Below, piece by piece: positions 33,453 through 46,705 of a stretch of DNA of 64,000 nt. Location of the stretch: NCBI RefSeq assembly GCF_029962835.1, contig NC_080582.1, positions 19,352,032 through 19,416,031 of the forward strand. Reading direction: 5' to 3'. The notes under the pieces are model-generated. The model made no database searches, was not told the DNA's origin, and was given only the letters and a program-made list of their open reading frames with translations. Every line of letters starts with the position of its first letter. Position 1 is the first letter of the stretch. The position numbers and the translations under genes are program-made. This DNA comes from Magnolia sinica (taxonomy: Eukaryota; Streptophyta; Magnoliopsida; Magnoliales; Magnoliaceae).

Positions 33453-34473
33453 TGAGCCAAGTCAATCGACCATCGAACATGTCGACAAATTTACAATACA
33501 ATATGGAAATTAGCCAACAACGATTATTATAAATTATAATTGTTTAACCATTGACTAACGACAGCGACCTGGCACTCTAACTTATTGCCAGACTCAATAC
33601 ATACTTGGCATGAGATGAAAGAAAATTTCCATGCTCAGTTCTTCTCCAAGAACAGAGAAATCACTATCACCGATCTCACACGTTTTCGGCAGCTGCCTGG
33701 AGAAACATGTGAGAGCTACATCACACGGTTTAAGCGGGCGAAAAGCTGCTATAAGTTTGTCATGACCGAAGCTGAATTTATACAACTCACACAAGACGTA
33801 CTCGAATACAAACTTTATAAGAAATTCATAGGAACAAAGTTTATAGATTCGTATGACTTGACCAAAAATGTCTCTTAGTATGAAAATCTTCTGGAAGAAG
33901 GAACTAGCCAAAAGAACTTGTCATTGGGACATATTACAATAACCTGAATTATGAGATCGCAATTGCTAAAGTGGTGGATAAAAAGCCTCTAGTATGTTCT
34001 GCACCGGTCAAAGCAGAATTGACTGCTTTGGTCTCACAGAAGGCTCAAAAGGTTTACACCTTTAACATCATTGGAGCTGAGGAAATATTTGACATCTTGT
34101 TGCCATAAATTTTATCAAAATACCTATGAATCAGAAGAGACCCTTAGCTGACGAGTTGCAAAAGACCGAATACTGTAAATGACTTGGAGCTCAGTTTCAT
34201 TCAACTAACAAATGTGTTATGTTTATAAACGTCATTCAGGATCACATCAACCGCGGATTGCTGAAGTTTTCAGAGAAAGGTGAGGAAGCCATGTTGATTG
34301 ATATTAACCCGTTCCCATCTAACCTTGAGGTCAACATGGTCACGGCTAATCTAAGAAGTCATTCGTGGTTGAAGGTCAAGGTTGGCCCAGGCAATCAAGG
34401 AAAAATATCACGACGACCAACATGGGGTCGGCGTTGGCCCTCTCAGTCGAATAATAATCGTTCGGATGCCGTT
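33453..34473 (+). pseudogene. gag: Tat-type gypsy gag, C-terminal part (broken)
   Basis: Second half of the outer element's gag. The capsid block is at 33,585-33,878: 'TWHEMKENFHAQFF', 'ITITDLTRFRQLPGETCESY', 'RFKRAKSCYKF', 'YKLYKKFIGTKFIDSYDL'. After a stop it continues as 'YENLLEEG'. A later block near 34,160-34,470 has 'KTEYCK', 'HSTNKCVMFINVIQDHINRG' and 'PFPSNLEVNMV', the post-capsid motif set of Tat gag. Stops and frame changes are frequent. It joins in frame with 13,149 if the chromovirus and one TSD copy are disregarded. Confidence 0.75.
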
Positions 34474-35090
34474 TAACTGGCCGGTCGAGGTTCATAATGG
34501 TGTGACCGATGTGCTCTAAGGACTGTTCCTAGGTGGGGATCCTCCCAAACTAAGATGGAGAGGTTGTTACATGGCTCCTAGGCCACTCAGAGGGGATGTC
34601 TAACATCGATTATAGTGGATGGCTCCCAACTGCCACTAGTAAGTCCAACTATCGAGCTAAAGGATGGTCAAACCCCCAGCCACTTGATAGGGAATATGGA
34701 GGCGAGTCATGCACCCGAAATTCCTAGTGGTGCTAGAAGTGCTAACTTGAACTCAAAAGCGTCAATGATAAAGGCATCAGGTCGTAATAAGAAGGAAGTC
34801 AGGAGAAAATGTAAGACCTTCTCAGTTAGAGATAGCTCCGCCTAGACCCTTCTAGAGAATTCTGGTACTTGGGGGTAGGTGGCAGTGAACACAATAGAAG
34901 CAATACTTTCTCCCATGTTACAAAACTAGGACTTAGACATTCTCGACCATACTAATTGGTTGACGAGTCCAAAGAAGGAAGACAACTGTGGTAACTTGTC
35001 AGACTATCACAGCGAGGAGTGTTTCTCGGTGGATGAATGGTTGGCTAATGAGCTATCATCGACCATTGAATCTAATGTCTAATGTCTTAA
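34474..35090 (+). pseudogene. Tat-type element, gag-pol linker remnant
   Basis: Continuation with short frames such as 34,615-34,845 and 34,988-35,197 and a line 'DYHSEECFSVDEWLANEL' that sits before protease in relatives. No protease, RT or integrase follows: the element is cut near 35,090. Confidence 0.5.
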
Positions 35091-35094
35091 ACAT

Positions 35095-35650
35095 GTATGT
35101 AATAGATTTTATTAATATCATCGACAGACCACTCAATCCTACTAAACAGATGTCAATGCCATCGACAGATGCTCAATCCCATCGAGAAAATTTTTAAAAA
35201 ATCTAGTTGATTACTGGAGAGTTTTGAAGGTTCCTACTCGATGGTATCGAAGGATCTTTGATGTCATTGACTGGTCCTCGATGGTTGTCGATACCATTGA
35301 AGACATGCAAAAAATTACATAAGTGCAAGATTTGTTTTCTATTCCAATTGGGTAGTATATATACAAGGTGTAATTGGGATTAGGGAGAAGATTAGGTCTT
35401 TCTAAGTTGTTCTTAAGGGTTCAAGGGCATAGGTAGCGATTCTAAAGAGATTCAAGGAGTTGTTCGAATCGATAAGATCTTTTATCTCTTGTAATATTGC
35501 TTTCATAGTGCATTACTTGTTGTTTTATACCGTAGTTTTTTTTCCGCAAGGATTTTTCCATGTAAAGTTCGGATTGTCTTCTGTTTGAGTTTGTTTATGC
35601 GATTATGATTACTTTGCTTGATTCCTCTCTATGTGCTTCTGTGAGTCCCA
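35095..35650 (+). repeat. Copia-type LTR fragment
   Basis: Has 'catcgacagaccactcaatcc'-like repeats, 'ctcgatggttgtcgatacc', a TATA box ('agtatatatacaagg', near 35,351) and the end block 'ttccgcaaggatttttccatg' seen in several plant copia LTRs. No internal region follows, so it is a solo or truncated LTR. Limits are approximate. Confidence 0.5.
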
Positions 35651-36082
35651 ACATATACATCATGGTGGGATCCACATAGCCCCTCACATGACTATCGGTC
35701 TTTAGCCAGGTTCACATGGAGTATGCTGATCCACCCATAAATTATCAAAGGCCATTTCCACGAAATTTGTGTGCTTGGAAGCCAAGCGGGACCACTATGA
35801 TGCTTTTAACAACTCCATCATGTCGTTTTGCCAGCTCATTTAAGAACATAAAACAAAAAATGATGCAGATCCAAAACTGAAGTAGGTCACACAAAAGGAA
35901 AATGTAGGGATTGAGCAACTACCATTGAATTTTTCTGTTCACTTCAGTGGAAATGTCCTTATGAATAGTTTGGATGGCATGTAATTATCAAGGCGACCAA
36001 GGAAGGTTTTAATGGTCGATGATAGCTCATTAGTGATAACATGCTTAAGGTTTCTATCATATGGAAAACTTGAGTTTTGGAT

Positions 36083-36085
<3 letters not shown>
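35651..36085. repeat. Foldback family remnant
   Basis: Blocks 'atacatcatggtgggatccaca', 'agctcatttaagaacataaaac', 'aaggaaggttttaatgg', 'cttgagttttggatcaac' identify the family. The ends are lost. Confidence 0.55.
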
Positions 36086-36141
<56 letters not shown>

Positions 36142-36150
36142 TATATATAT
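36086..36150. repeat. (AT)n microsatellite
   Basis: Nearly pure AT dinucleotide run of about 52 bp with one G interruption, then ATTT repeats. Confidence 0.9.
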
Positions 36151-37380
36151 TTATTTATTTTTTGGTCTCATGTCCCAAAATTAATAGAAAAAAATAAGAT
36201 TGGGTGAATTTCTTAAGAACATCACTGCCAGCCTAACTATCTTACAAGCTCAAGAACTTTCTGCAATCTACATCCCAAAATATCCTACATTGGAAGATCA
36301 TAACTACAAATCTTAATCATTTTTTTCTTTTTTCTACCTTGACAGTCTGTTTAGGGTTCACAAATTGCATCGATCATATTTTTAAATATCATTAATTCAT
36401 AGGGAGCATGTGGAAATTTTGTGGCCTAACCGAGATGTCCGTTTGACATTGTGGTCCCAATGAAATGTTCATGTGGCATCCGCTCCATCTATCAATTTTG
36501 ATAGATTTTATTAAAACATGAACTCAAAATGATGCATATTCAAACACAACTAGGCCACAACAGGCGAAAGAGTAGGGTTGGACATGCCATGTTGAAACCT
36601 TCTTAAGACAATTATGATGTTTATGTGCCATATAAACCATTCATAAAGTTACTTCGTCATGAGTGTTGTACCTTATTTCTGACCATTCTTGAAATAGTCA
36701 ATTAGAAAAGGACATATGTTATTGCATAAGAAATATGTAGCAAGTGAAAGATCTTTAGAGATATTTAGAGCGCTTTATATGGAATTACAACTGGCACTGA
36801 TATAATGATACATGTCATGTGATGATGGGGCCCGATTAAGGCATCTAAAAACTGGAGTGGCCGAGTGAAAAGAATGGTTAGAGAAGGAAGGATCTAGAAA
36901 ACCAACGTGTTGACAAATCAGCTGTCGTAACCATTAATTAAAGAAAGAAACATTGGAGATATGGTCATAGAAGAGATCTACAAATAACAGAAGGATTAAA
37001 TGAAGCAAGTCGTCTCACACCAAACCAATCAAATTATCTTTCCTTATCATAGGTTAACTCTATCTTAAAAGTAGCGATAATCCAATAACAATAATCTTTA
37101 ATTGTAATCCATTAGTAGTAATCTTTAGCTGTAATCCAAGTCTACACTCATACGTTGGACTATTGTTGGTTTCAATACAAGAAATTCATCTTTCAGAAAG
37201 GCTTCTTAAAGTTGCTCCATGTGACTGACTGTACGTGCTTCCATTTTGTTTTTTTTTCCGCTTATAAAAGTCCTTTCGTTTGAAGGTGTCATGCTTCAAA
37301 ATTTAGTACCCGAGTACGGAGACTCTGGTCCTGAGTTTTTCAGTATGATCTTAAGAGAAATGCATGCGTGTTCTCATTAA
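36151..37380 (+). repeat. Degenerate Tat-like LTR debris
   Basis: From about 36,690 the order of blocks resembles the Tat LTR at 7,988-8,322 and 11,831-12,060: 'agagatatttagagcg', 'acaaataacagaagg', 'tccaataacaataatc', 'taatctttagctgtaatcc'. 36,151-36,690 shows no recognisable feature. Confidence 0.35.
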
Positions 37381-39737
37381 GGTTCACATTCATTAATACA
37401 CAAATAATCAGAGTAACATATTTCAACTTAGCGGATCCAAAACAAAGTAAAGATAATAAAACCCAAAAATATAGGGTTAATAATCAAAATATACAATTCC
37501 AAAAGTGGTATCCACCCAAATGAAAATTATACAAATCACAATAAATTTAATATATACAATAAATATAACTACCAAAGGGATAAAGCTACAATTTTATCAG
37601 GGTGCCCCAAGTGCACTACCATTTGGTTCTATTCCTTAATCATTTGTATATGTCCAATAGAATGTGTCAATGTCAACATAGTGAAGAAAATATCCCCAAG
37701 ATTATGCTCAAGAAATTTTAGTGATAAGAAGTTCACGACAAATACAAATTTTTACATGTAATACTCTTAAGCATGTTATCACTAATGTACAAATACTAGG
37801 AAAGTTACACATGTTATCAATACAACCAAGCACAAGTAATAATGGCATAACAAAACAAACTATTTTCTAATCTAGTTGTTAAGTACATTAATGCTATGAT
37901 GAAATAATGCATAATCTTCACAATCCAACAGTCCCTCAACAAGCAACTTTAACTCATATTTCGCAAATTGCAAGCACTTCCTTAACAAACAACTCCAACT
38001 TTTGCAACTACTTATCATAGGATATGCATGATTAGCCAAATGATTATTAATCTTAATTCATACAGTAGATTGGCAAAGATAAGATATCACCTTTATATCA
38101 TAAGTCATTAATTGGATCATGTAGCTCATCGCAGCACATAGCAGCTCCTCATCAATGTCCCTTGATCCAAATTAAAGCATCTCCCACTATATCTCATAAA
38201 TCAATAATTCAAAAGCTATGACATAATGTCCATAATATGTAAATCAATACGGTAAGGGTCGTTAGCCAAATACTAAGTATGAATAATCAATTCAGAGGTG
38301 TAAGCTTGTCTCTCAAAACTAAATCAAAACAAAAAAAAAACTCATTACTCAATTCTATTCACGCCTGAGTCATTCGAACGGTACTCTGGCATGCAACCAT
38401 TTGCTGGGTATTTGATGGAAGCTATTCGAACAACAATTTGTCACATCCATTAATGCTCATTAGTCACTATAGGGAGTTTCGTCACCCTAGCATAGGCCGA
38501 CAACTCGAATACGATGTCACATATCACCATCTCGGCTCATGAGTCTTTGTAAGATCGTAACGCATTAATGGTTATGAGTAAACTTAAATAAATGGTAATA
38601 TACATTTTATCGAATGTTATACAATCACCAATAATAAGAATGATCGAGCCCTGGATTAATATGATGGAATCAACTATGGAGGACCCCTAGATTACTCAAT
38701 GGTTATGAGTAAACTGGCATTGGATACAAGGCATACCATGTAGTTCCAATTACTGTTGATCATCCGTGTTCAACTGCAATTGGCTGTATAAGTTTGGGAT
38801 ACCCACCCTAAAGTAGGCTATCCTCTTATTTAAATAATTTGCAGACCTTGATCTACCACAACAACAATTTGAATTTATCAACTACATAAACATAATTAGA
38901 AGGAAATACTATACCACAGCAAGGTATGCAAATTGAGCACATATATGAATTAGCAAAATCAAACTAATATCAATACAATCTGACTTATATTAATACATGA
39001 CAATTTAACACATGTACAATTCAATCTACATCAACACGATTGAATCTACGTCAACATTTCCTAACATTCGACATCGAAGAGTTCAAATATTAAGAGTTTC
39101 ATATCACTCAAGCATTTCATTAAGCGTGTTATTAAGTAAATAGAAAATAAAGACATTTAATCATTCTTAAATCCCAAGTAGAAGCTTGAGGGTAGATCTT
39201 CACCTTAAAGTAAAAAATCCTCAATTCGGATGCGGCTCCAGCATCAAAATTTTACGAAAAGTGATCTAAACCCTAATTCATCGACAATCTCATTGTTAGT
39301 AACTTAAATTATAATCTAATTAGACTTTAATCAATGGTTAAGGATTTTACCTAACTTAATTGGAGGAAACCCCAACTCGATTTGATAAGTCGGGGCCCGG
39401 AACTGGCGTACAACAACATTCACATGGGGCCATGCTCAAATACAACTTTCGCAATAGCATGAACCACTCCTAATTAATTGGTGAGACCTTAAGTCCTAGC
39501 ATAAACAAATCCTAGGATTAAGGTTTTAAGAAAAACCACAGATTCATATGCAACACTGGAGTTATTATGAGGTTTATTCAATTAAACCTAAGAATACTTA
39601 GTTTAAGAAGTATGATTCATTTCGTAAGTCCAATCTCTAACATAAGGGATCCATCAAAGGATTTAGAAGTAGTTAGAACATCAATCGATGGGGAGAGAAG
39701 TAATGGGTGCACAAACCCTCACAACTGGCACCCACCT

Positions 39738-39772
<35 letters not shown>

Positions 39773-39966
39773 CTCTTCTCTTCTCTTCTCTTCTTATGAC
39801 ACAAATTAGTATGGGGGCAAGGGGTTGTCCCTATTGGCCCTTTTATAGCACCAGCAGTGGTGTAAATGATCCTAATAGCCAAGTGTTAGTATATTAACCC
39901 TATGAGAGGTTATTTCTAGCTGTTGGGGTCCAATGGGGGATATACGAGTTAATCTACATCGTAGTT
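37381..39966 (-). repeat. Diverged chromovirus-type LTR fragment
   Basis: The block 38,464-38,550 ('gtcactatagggag...cgtcaccctagcataggccgaca...ctcggctcatgagtc') matches the LTR segment at 14,280-14,370. On the minus strand 'gctataaaagg' (39,839-39,849) is followed by a GA-rich leader at 39,733-39,795, the same promoter layout as the other LTRs. Ends are not defined. Confidence 0.55.
39733..39795. repeat. CT-rich microsatellite
   Basis: (CT)n grading into (CTTCT)n on +. It is the leader of the LTR on the minus strand. Frames across it are low-complexity artefacts. Confidence 0.8.
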
Positions 39967-41629
39967 GTCATGCCTCAAACTCAAAAATCGGGCTCACAAA
40001 ATTGTCGATCACCGAATTCTGTACCGACAGCCTCCATAGTACCCCATTCTCGGCTCCCAATGCTCATACGCTAGATTCCGATCCTAGGATCCTACAAGGA
40101 GGATTTTCCTACGTACATTTATCTCTTAAGAAGCATAACTGTAAGTTTACCCAAATCACAAAGACAACATCATCATCACATATCCACTAATATGAATAGT
40201 TGAATACAGTGCTGAAAGGGAAATATACATATATCAAAAATCAAAGCTCCATAAGACCACTGCACGCTCTAAGCTCAATGCTACTGCGACCTAACGCCAA
40301 ATGCACGCATCTATCATGCAAAAGCTTATAGAAAGCTTAGAGGGTTGTGTAAGTGTGTACGTAAGGTAAGTGTCAAGTATGCAATATCAGAGTGATGCGG
40401 AAACATGTTAGTAAGTACATAAATACCATCAGCCTTATCCAGGCTATGCAATGTAAAAATATAATAAGCCAATATCATATATTAAGGAAGTAATGTAGGT
40501 CAGCTATACAATGCGGAGACATAGTAAGTCAAATATTAGATACCGAGGATGTAATGCAATATGCAAATCCTGACGAGTCAGTCATATCTAGGCCATATGC
40601 ATATAGAAACATAGCAACCCAAAATGTCATATACCGCGGATGTAATGCAATATGTGGTGCGAATGAGATGACCAAGCTGGGGTGTGAAGTCGGGATGATA
40701 GTATGTAGTGTCGCAAGCTATAGGGTCCATCACAAGGAACTTCTATCCAAACCAGTCTCATACCTAAATTTGGATAGACAACCTTAATTTGGTAAACTCC
40801 TGATCTCAGGTAAGTCACACGCCCCAACCAAAATCTAGGCCATTACGAAGGTACACAATAATTAGTTGCGCACCACTAGCCCAAGTGGATAGTGAATGAA
40901 TAAATGAATGAGTAAAATACTGAGTATGCAACTCCTGCTCAATAAGTCCACATATCAATATTGTACATCTCTAGGATCATCACCGGGGTCTGATACACTC
41001 TACACGCGATTGCCGTCCACTGGACATACAACCGTGCAAGTGGAAGAGACCTCACTATCCGCTTGGCTAGTAGTCAACTAATATCTACCCGTTATGTCGA
41101 TAGCGGATCCATTTACGAGCTGGTCAAACTTAGCCTAGCTATGCCCCCTATCCTCGGGCTGGTTAGGTCATACCTCCTTCTAACCGATCACGACACAGTG
41201 AGAGATGTGGCCTACTGGTATTCAGCACTCGGGCGCTCATGTATCCACTCGGTCTAGACGTTAGAGCGTCTCCTGACCACAGAGGTTTAAGGACTTTCAC
41301 CCAGGGACATCTATGGCACCCCATGTAGAAAAAGATTTTCGGTGTCCCATCTGACCATCCACGATATGCCTGTGGAGGCCAAGGCCCTGATGTCACTAGA
41401 GCGTACAGTAATCATATCACAAAATGTAAGATGCATGAGTCACACAATCCAATCATGCATCAATCATACGCATACCATGCTCTCATGTGGGACAACTCCG
41501 CCTATCAGGGAGTCCCATGAACAACCTGCCCTATGACATATGCAATAGTTAACCACATCTTATAACAAACATACAGATGATGCTTATGGGCATGTATCAT
41601 GATGTTATGTTGTGACATACTCATAATTG

Positions 41630-41870
41630 GTATCGATAACCGGCACCGATAATCAACATCGATAATCAGCATCGATAATCAGCATCGGCCTCGATAATCA
41701 GCACTGATAATCAACATCAATAATCGACCTTGATAATCGGCACCGATGATCAGCATCGATAATCGACACCGATGATCAGCATCGATAATCGGCACCTATA
41801 ATCAACATCGATAATCGGCACTAATAATCAGCATCGATGATTGGCCTCGATAATCGACATTAATGAGAAT
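41630..41870. repeat. 12-bp tandem array (cgataatcrgca)
   Basis: About 20 copies of a 12-bp unit resembling 'atcgataatcagc', with variants cgaca, ggcac and ggcct. The GATAATC core is kept throughout. Confidence 0.85.
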
Positions 41871-41999
41871 GGGCCTAACAATGCCTAAGGGAAGGTCACA
41901 ATATGGACATTTAACCAACATTGCTCCCAAGGAGTGGCCCACATAGAGCCTAACATATAGTGGGCTCATGACTTCACATAAGGGCCCAATACACATCTC

Positions 42000-42600
42000 A
42001 TTGGGCCGTAACACATGGGCTTCAAATACATCACAAAGGGCCGCATCACATGGGCCTAATACATATCACAATGGGCCTTATATAAGGATCTTATATACAT
42101 CGCATTGGGCCACACTCATGGGCCTCATATAGATCACATTGGACCTCATATAAGGATCTAATATACACCACATTGGGCCACACTTATGGACCTCATATAG
42201 ATCACATTGGGCCTCATACTTAAGCCTCATATATATCGCATTGGGCCACTTCCCATGGGCCTCGAATACATCACACTGGGCCTTATTACACGGGATGCAT
42301 ATACATCACAATGGGCCTCAAATACGGGCCACATATACATCACAATGAGCCTCACATACGGGCCGCATATATCACAATGGGCCTCAAATACGGGCCGCAT
42401 ATATATCACAATGGGGTTCAAATACGGGTCGCATATACATCACAATGCGCCTCAAATACAGGCCGCATATACATCACAGTGGGCCACATCTCATGGGCCT
42501 CAAATACATCACAATGGGCCACAACCCATGGGCCTCAAACACCTCACAATGGACCTCATATACGTCAAGTGGGCCACATCACACGGGCAACACCAATGGG
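42000..42600. repeat. 34-bp tandem array (tacatcacaatgggcctcaaatacgg)
   Basis: At 42,296-42,480 successive units start at 'atatacatcacaatgg' every 34 bp, one shortened to 32. Flanking units are more diverged. Open frames across it on both strands (42,207-42,730 +, 42,227-42,421 -) encode Tyr/His/Gly/Pro repeats and look like by-products of a stop-free repeat unit. Confidence 0.85.
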
Positions 42601-42629
42601 CCCACTGACCTATCCGGTCCATATATACC

Positions 42630-44100
42630 AATTCATCTATTTTAGAGCATTTCTCAAAAATGAATCATATCGAAAGATCATCTGGACCATACCACAAATA
42701 ACAGTGGAGATAATGATTTCCACTGTTTAATCCTCACAGGGCCACCATAGCGTTTATTTTCCATCCAATCTGTTCATATGGTCATAAAGACCTGAATTAA
42801 GAGGAAAAACAAATATCATATTCATCCAGAATTTCTATGCTCCCGAAAGGATTTCAATGGTGGACATTCAATCCCTCACTAGTTTACAGTGTGGTCCACC
42901 AGATAGACGGTTGGGATGAAGTATGTACATCAGAGGTGGGTACCACCAGATGGACGGACGGCGTGGATATTTCTCACATACATCACGTGGGACCCACAAA
43001 ATTTGTTGCCGAATACAGGAACTATATAACTGGTGTGGTAGACCAGTCAGTCAGCGCCCACCGTCCAGATGGATGGTCTGGATTACAAGTGGATGGACGG
43101 CGATGATAAAACTCATACGCCATGTGGGGCCTCGTCCAAATGGACGAACGGGTGCGGATGTACTCCACATACATCATGGACCCACGAGCCTTGCTGTAGT
43201 ACAGCAGCTATATAGCTGCTGGAGGTATTCCAGCCATTCCACTTCCAAAGCAGGCGGGTCCCCACGTGGGGCCCACCACATACATATATATATATTATAT
43301 TATTACTTCTATTTTTATTATCATGTATTCAAACGTCCAACTCTGGATGTCTTTCTTACGGACGGTCTGGATATGGACCCCATGTGGGACCCATAGTTCG
43401 GATGGTCTAGATGACCCACTGTCCAGGGTCTGGAAGGTGGAGTCTAACGGACGGCATATATAAGATACATAAATCATGGTGGTCCCACATGGCACCTTCT
43501 AAAATGGACGGTGTAAATATACAAAGCATACATCGAATGGGCCCCACCTCCACACGTGCAACATGTATGGAGTGGGTCCCACACGGACGGTTTAGTGTAT
43601 AATAACACCTCATGTCAGACCACAACAGCAGCATTCGCTGCGTGAGATACTCCAGCCAATCTGCATTAATCCCATCGTCTAGAGATCGGACGGTGAGGAT
43701 ACAACACATGCATCATGGTGGGGCCACACGTGTGGCCCACTAGCCTCAATCAGGCTAACCTTTGTACTCTCCCATCGTCCAGCAACGGATAGTGAGGATG
43801 GGACACAACTCGGTGGGCCCTGCAGATGCTGGCCCAACCAATGGATGGTTAGGATATAGCACATGTCCTGGTGGGACTCAGGTCAGCGTGGCCCACCCCA
43901 CCCAGCATGTATGAAAGACATGAATCATGGTGTGGTCCACACGGACCAAGCTGATATTTGTAGTTTCCCTCCATCTTGGCTAGCCCAAAAATGGGCAGCA
44001 AGGCGAGCCCCATTCGCTGGACTTCCAAAAAATCTGGATAGTCCAAATTGCCGATCACATCAAGTGGGCCACACACACATTATCACATCATAAAAGAAAG
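42630..44100. repeat. Foldback-family and 'ggacggtgtggata' remnants
   Basis: 42,630-42,910 is a foldback half-copy ('aaagatcatctggaccatacc'), close to 51,640-51,720. From 42,910 the sequence repeats 'gatggacggcgtggata...catacatcatggtgggcccca' at irregular spacing to 43,900. The frame at 42,923-43,396 arises from these repeats. Confidence 0.5.
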
Positions 44101-45322
44101 AAAATAAAGAGGGAAGGAGGGAGAGAGAGAGAGATGTGAGGTGGGGGAGCTCCGCCACTATGAGCTCCCCTAGATGGGCCATATACTACACATACAACAA
44201 GATGGGTCCCAAATCATGTAGGCCCTGTAACAAAATCATGATCTAATACTATAAACACCCACCGATTTCACTCCTCCTAGGCTCCTTGGACTCCTTAGCT
44301 CCTAGGTTTTCCCTTTGATGGAAGATGATGATGATTAAAGGGCTAGGATGGGAGATATAGGGGTAGGAAGTGGGCCACACCTAGCTTCTCCTCTCCCTTG
44401 GATGTTTCTCTCCTTGGGGTTACTTGGAAAAATGGTAGAAAGAATGAGAGATCAAGGAGATGTAAGGAGAGAGGGATGAGTGATGGATGGTATAGGTTGT
44501 GTAAAAGAGAGTTAACTTGGGGAATGGCTTGTGTACTTAGGGATGAGATAGAGTGATGGGTTGTACTTTGATTGATTAATGTGATGGGTTGTAGAGATTC
44601 TTTCAAGATTCACAACACACGATGTTTTCTCGAAATATAAGCGGACCCACAACTCCTGGCCTGATATCGCATTGGCGCACGAGACGCGGCGTTGGAACCG
44701 CGACGATAGCACGGTCACAAGGGTATAAGTTTCGAGTCGAGTCAACTCGGAATGACATGGTGTGACTCAAGGTCACGCGTAAATGCCGATTATAGCTTGC
44801 GGTTTACCAGAATTTGACCAGGAGGACCGTAGAAGTCTAAGGAACGGTACGGAATGGGATATAGGCCTCCCAGTAGTACAATTTCCCTAAGTGGTGATCT
44901 AAGCAAGTCTTTGATCCCCTTGAAAATCAAATACACTAATTAATGGTTATGATCAAATGTCGGTTTGACGATTACTGATTGTCGATTGAGGTCTTGACTA
45001 TATAGATATGTGTAAGGCATTACTCTAGGTTAGCATCCTAAGTTTGGTTACAATCTAATGGCCTAAAAGTCACAACTTTGGTAAAGATCGAATGTGGACA
45101 ATTAACTTAAGTTTCTACTCATTTCAGCCCAGCCTCACACAACACATGTGCTGATCTTTCACTCCAAATTGAGTGATTCCACACACCACCTCAGCTCAAC
45201 ATCTGTGATGGATGTCAATCCCAACAAGATAAATGTCTTTCTATATTTTCGGGTTTAATGGACCACTAACAGGTAGTCTATATCTAGTTCAGTTAATTTG
45301 GGCAATTCTATAATAGGTTAAG

Positions 45323-45368
45323 TGTAACATCCTGAAATTTTGTTATTCTAGATTGTCAAAAAGTCCTT

Positions 45369-45403
<35 letters not shown>

Positions 45404-46700
45404 CTATCCCACATCGTCACTTATTGACCCTTGATGCTCGAGGTAAGCCTATACATAGATGATACCAATAAAGAACCGCACAAATTCGATTAACCAACCG
45501 TATGAAGCCAATTCCACCTGATCACTTAAACCTTAAGTCTAGCCTTATGAATTATTCATCTAAGGCCTAAATCTAACCACCCATCACTGACTAATCGAGA
45601 TAACCATAATCAAATAAAGACATACCTAAAGCCGAGTCAACTATGGGTCGAATCTTGATTTGTAAACCAAATCAACTCGATGTCTCATTTAGCCTTAAAA
45701 CCAACGATCTATAATGATCATGACCGAATCATCATTTTCGCTAATTTTAAATAGACCACATTGAGAACTTAGTTAATCCATACCCTAATGATTGCGCCAA
45801 AGAAATCTCCCTTCTCAATTCATTCAAAAAATGCTCCGATTATCCGAACAAGTTCCAGACCGCTTGTTAGTGGCCGACTAGCTCCGAAATTATAGAATAA
45901 TATCCGTCTCACTGGGTTTGACGTCCATCGTGGGTGGCAAATCAAGAAAGTGCCCAAAACTACTCAACTTAGGACAGAAGCTAAGTGCTTGAGACGCGCT
46001 AATCCCCTAGGCTTAAATTTGAAAACTTAAGTGAAATAGACCTTTCGCTCTTTTGCGAAGTTGTGACTTTCTGATCGTCAGATTGCAACCAAACTCGAGG
46101 CATAAGTTAAGCATATTTTTCTTCTCATATCCGTATAACCAACACCCTGATTGAACATCGGTAACCATTGATCGCAAATCAGGCCCCTGCGATCAATTGA
46201 CTTATCCGTTTGCCACCAAACTTGGAATAACCTTTCATCTGACCATGTGGGACCTGCTCAATCACACAGATGGGCCAGGGGGCCACTGGGATAGCCAAAG
46301 GGACCAAAAATCCATCCATTAGAGGTATATACATTAAACTAATGATGAATTTTTTGTAGGTGGGGAGAGAATGAGGAGAGAATAAAAAGGGAGTGGAGGC
46401 TAAGGAGAGCTTAAGGAGGATGGAAGTTGAGAAATTTCTTCCCCTTCCTCAGTCCTGCACTGGAGCTTGCAACCCAACCGCCGCAAGAGCACCACACTAG
46501 CAACCGAAAGGTATCCTTCTAACCCTCTTTCAATTTTTAGTGCATTAGGCCCTTTGAAAGCTGCTCCGCAGGCCGTCGAACCATACCTAGGTGCAAACTA
46601 TTATCTTTAGGTGACTATTTATCAAACCTAAGTTGAAATTAGTGATTATGATTGCAAATTTTGCTTTACATGTCTTTTTTTTAGGAATACAAAAGTAGAT
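45323..46700 (+). repeat. Truncated LTR of the solo-LTR family
   Basis: Starts 'tgtaacatcctgaaa' like the solo LTR at 8,328 and follows it through 'accaataaagaaccgcac', 'tcactgggtttgacgtccatcg', 'catatccgtataacc' and 'taggtgcaaactattatctttaggtg'. It stops at 46,700 where the Athila LTR begins, so the Athila element probably inserted here. A (TA)n run lies at 45,373-45,402. Confidence 0.7.
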
Positions 46701-46705
46701 ACTAT

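Larger units (their letters stand above)
39967..45322 (-). repeat. Possible second large gypsy LTR region, minus sense
   Basis: + edge 'tgtcatgcctcaaactcaaa' looks like the sense end of a gypsy LTR ('..gaggcatgaca'). No matching opposite edge was found, so this may be one large LTR with tandem arrays or several fragments. A candidate minus-strand TATA ('ccctatatctcc') lies near 44,350. No gene is recognised in it. Confidence 0.35.

Noticed and set aside
39567..39897. Ser/Leu-rich and Arg/Glu-rich frames
   Set aside because: Translation of a CT microsatellite on the two strands.
38464..41870. Possible CRISPR-like array (regular short repeats)
   Set aside because: The units are contiguous tandem repeats with no unique spacers, in a plant genome.
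42207..42730. 133- and 139-codon + frames rich in Gly, His, Tyr and Pro
   Set aside because: They overlap in different phases, and an opposite-strand frame is open as well, as expected for a tandem repeat with no stop in its unit.
42923..43396. 157-codon + frame
   Set aside because: Built from repeated 'gatggacgg...catacatca' remnants; no recognisable domain and no splice or promoter context.
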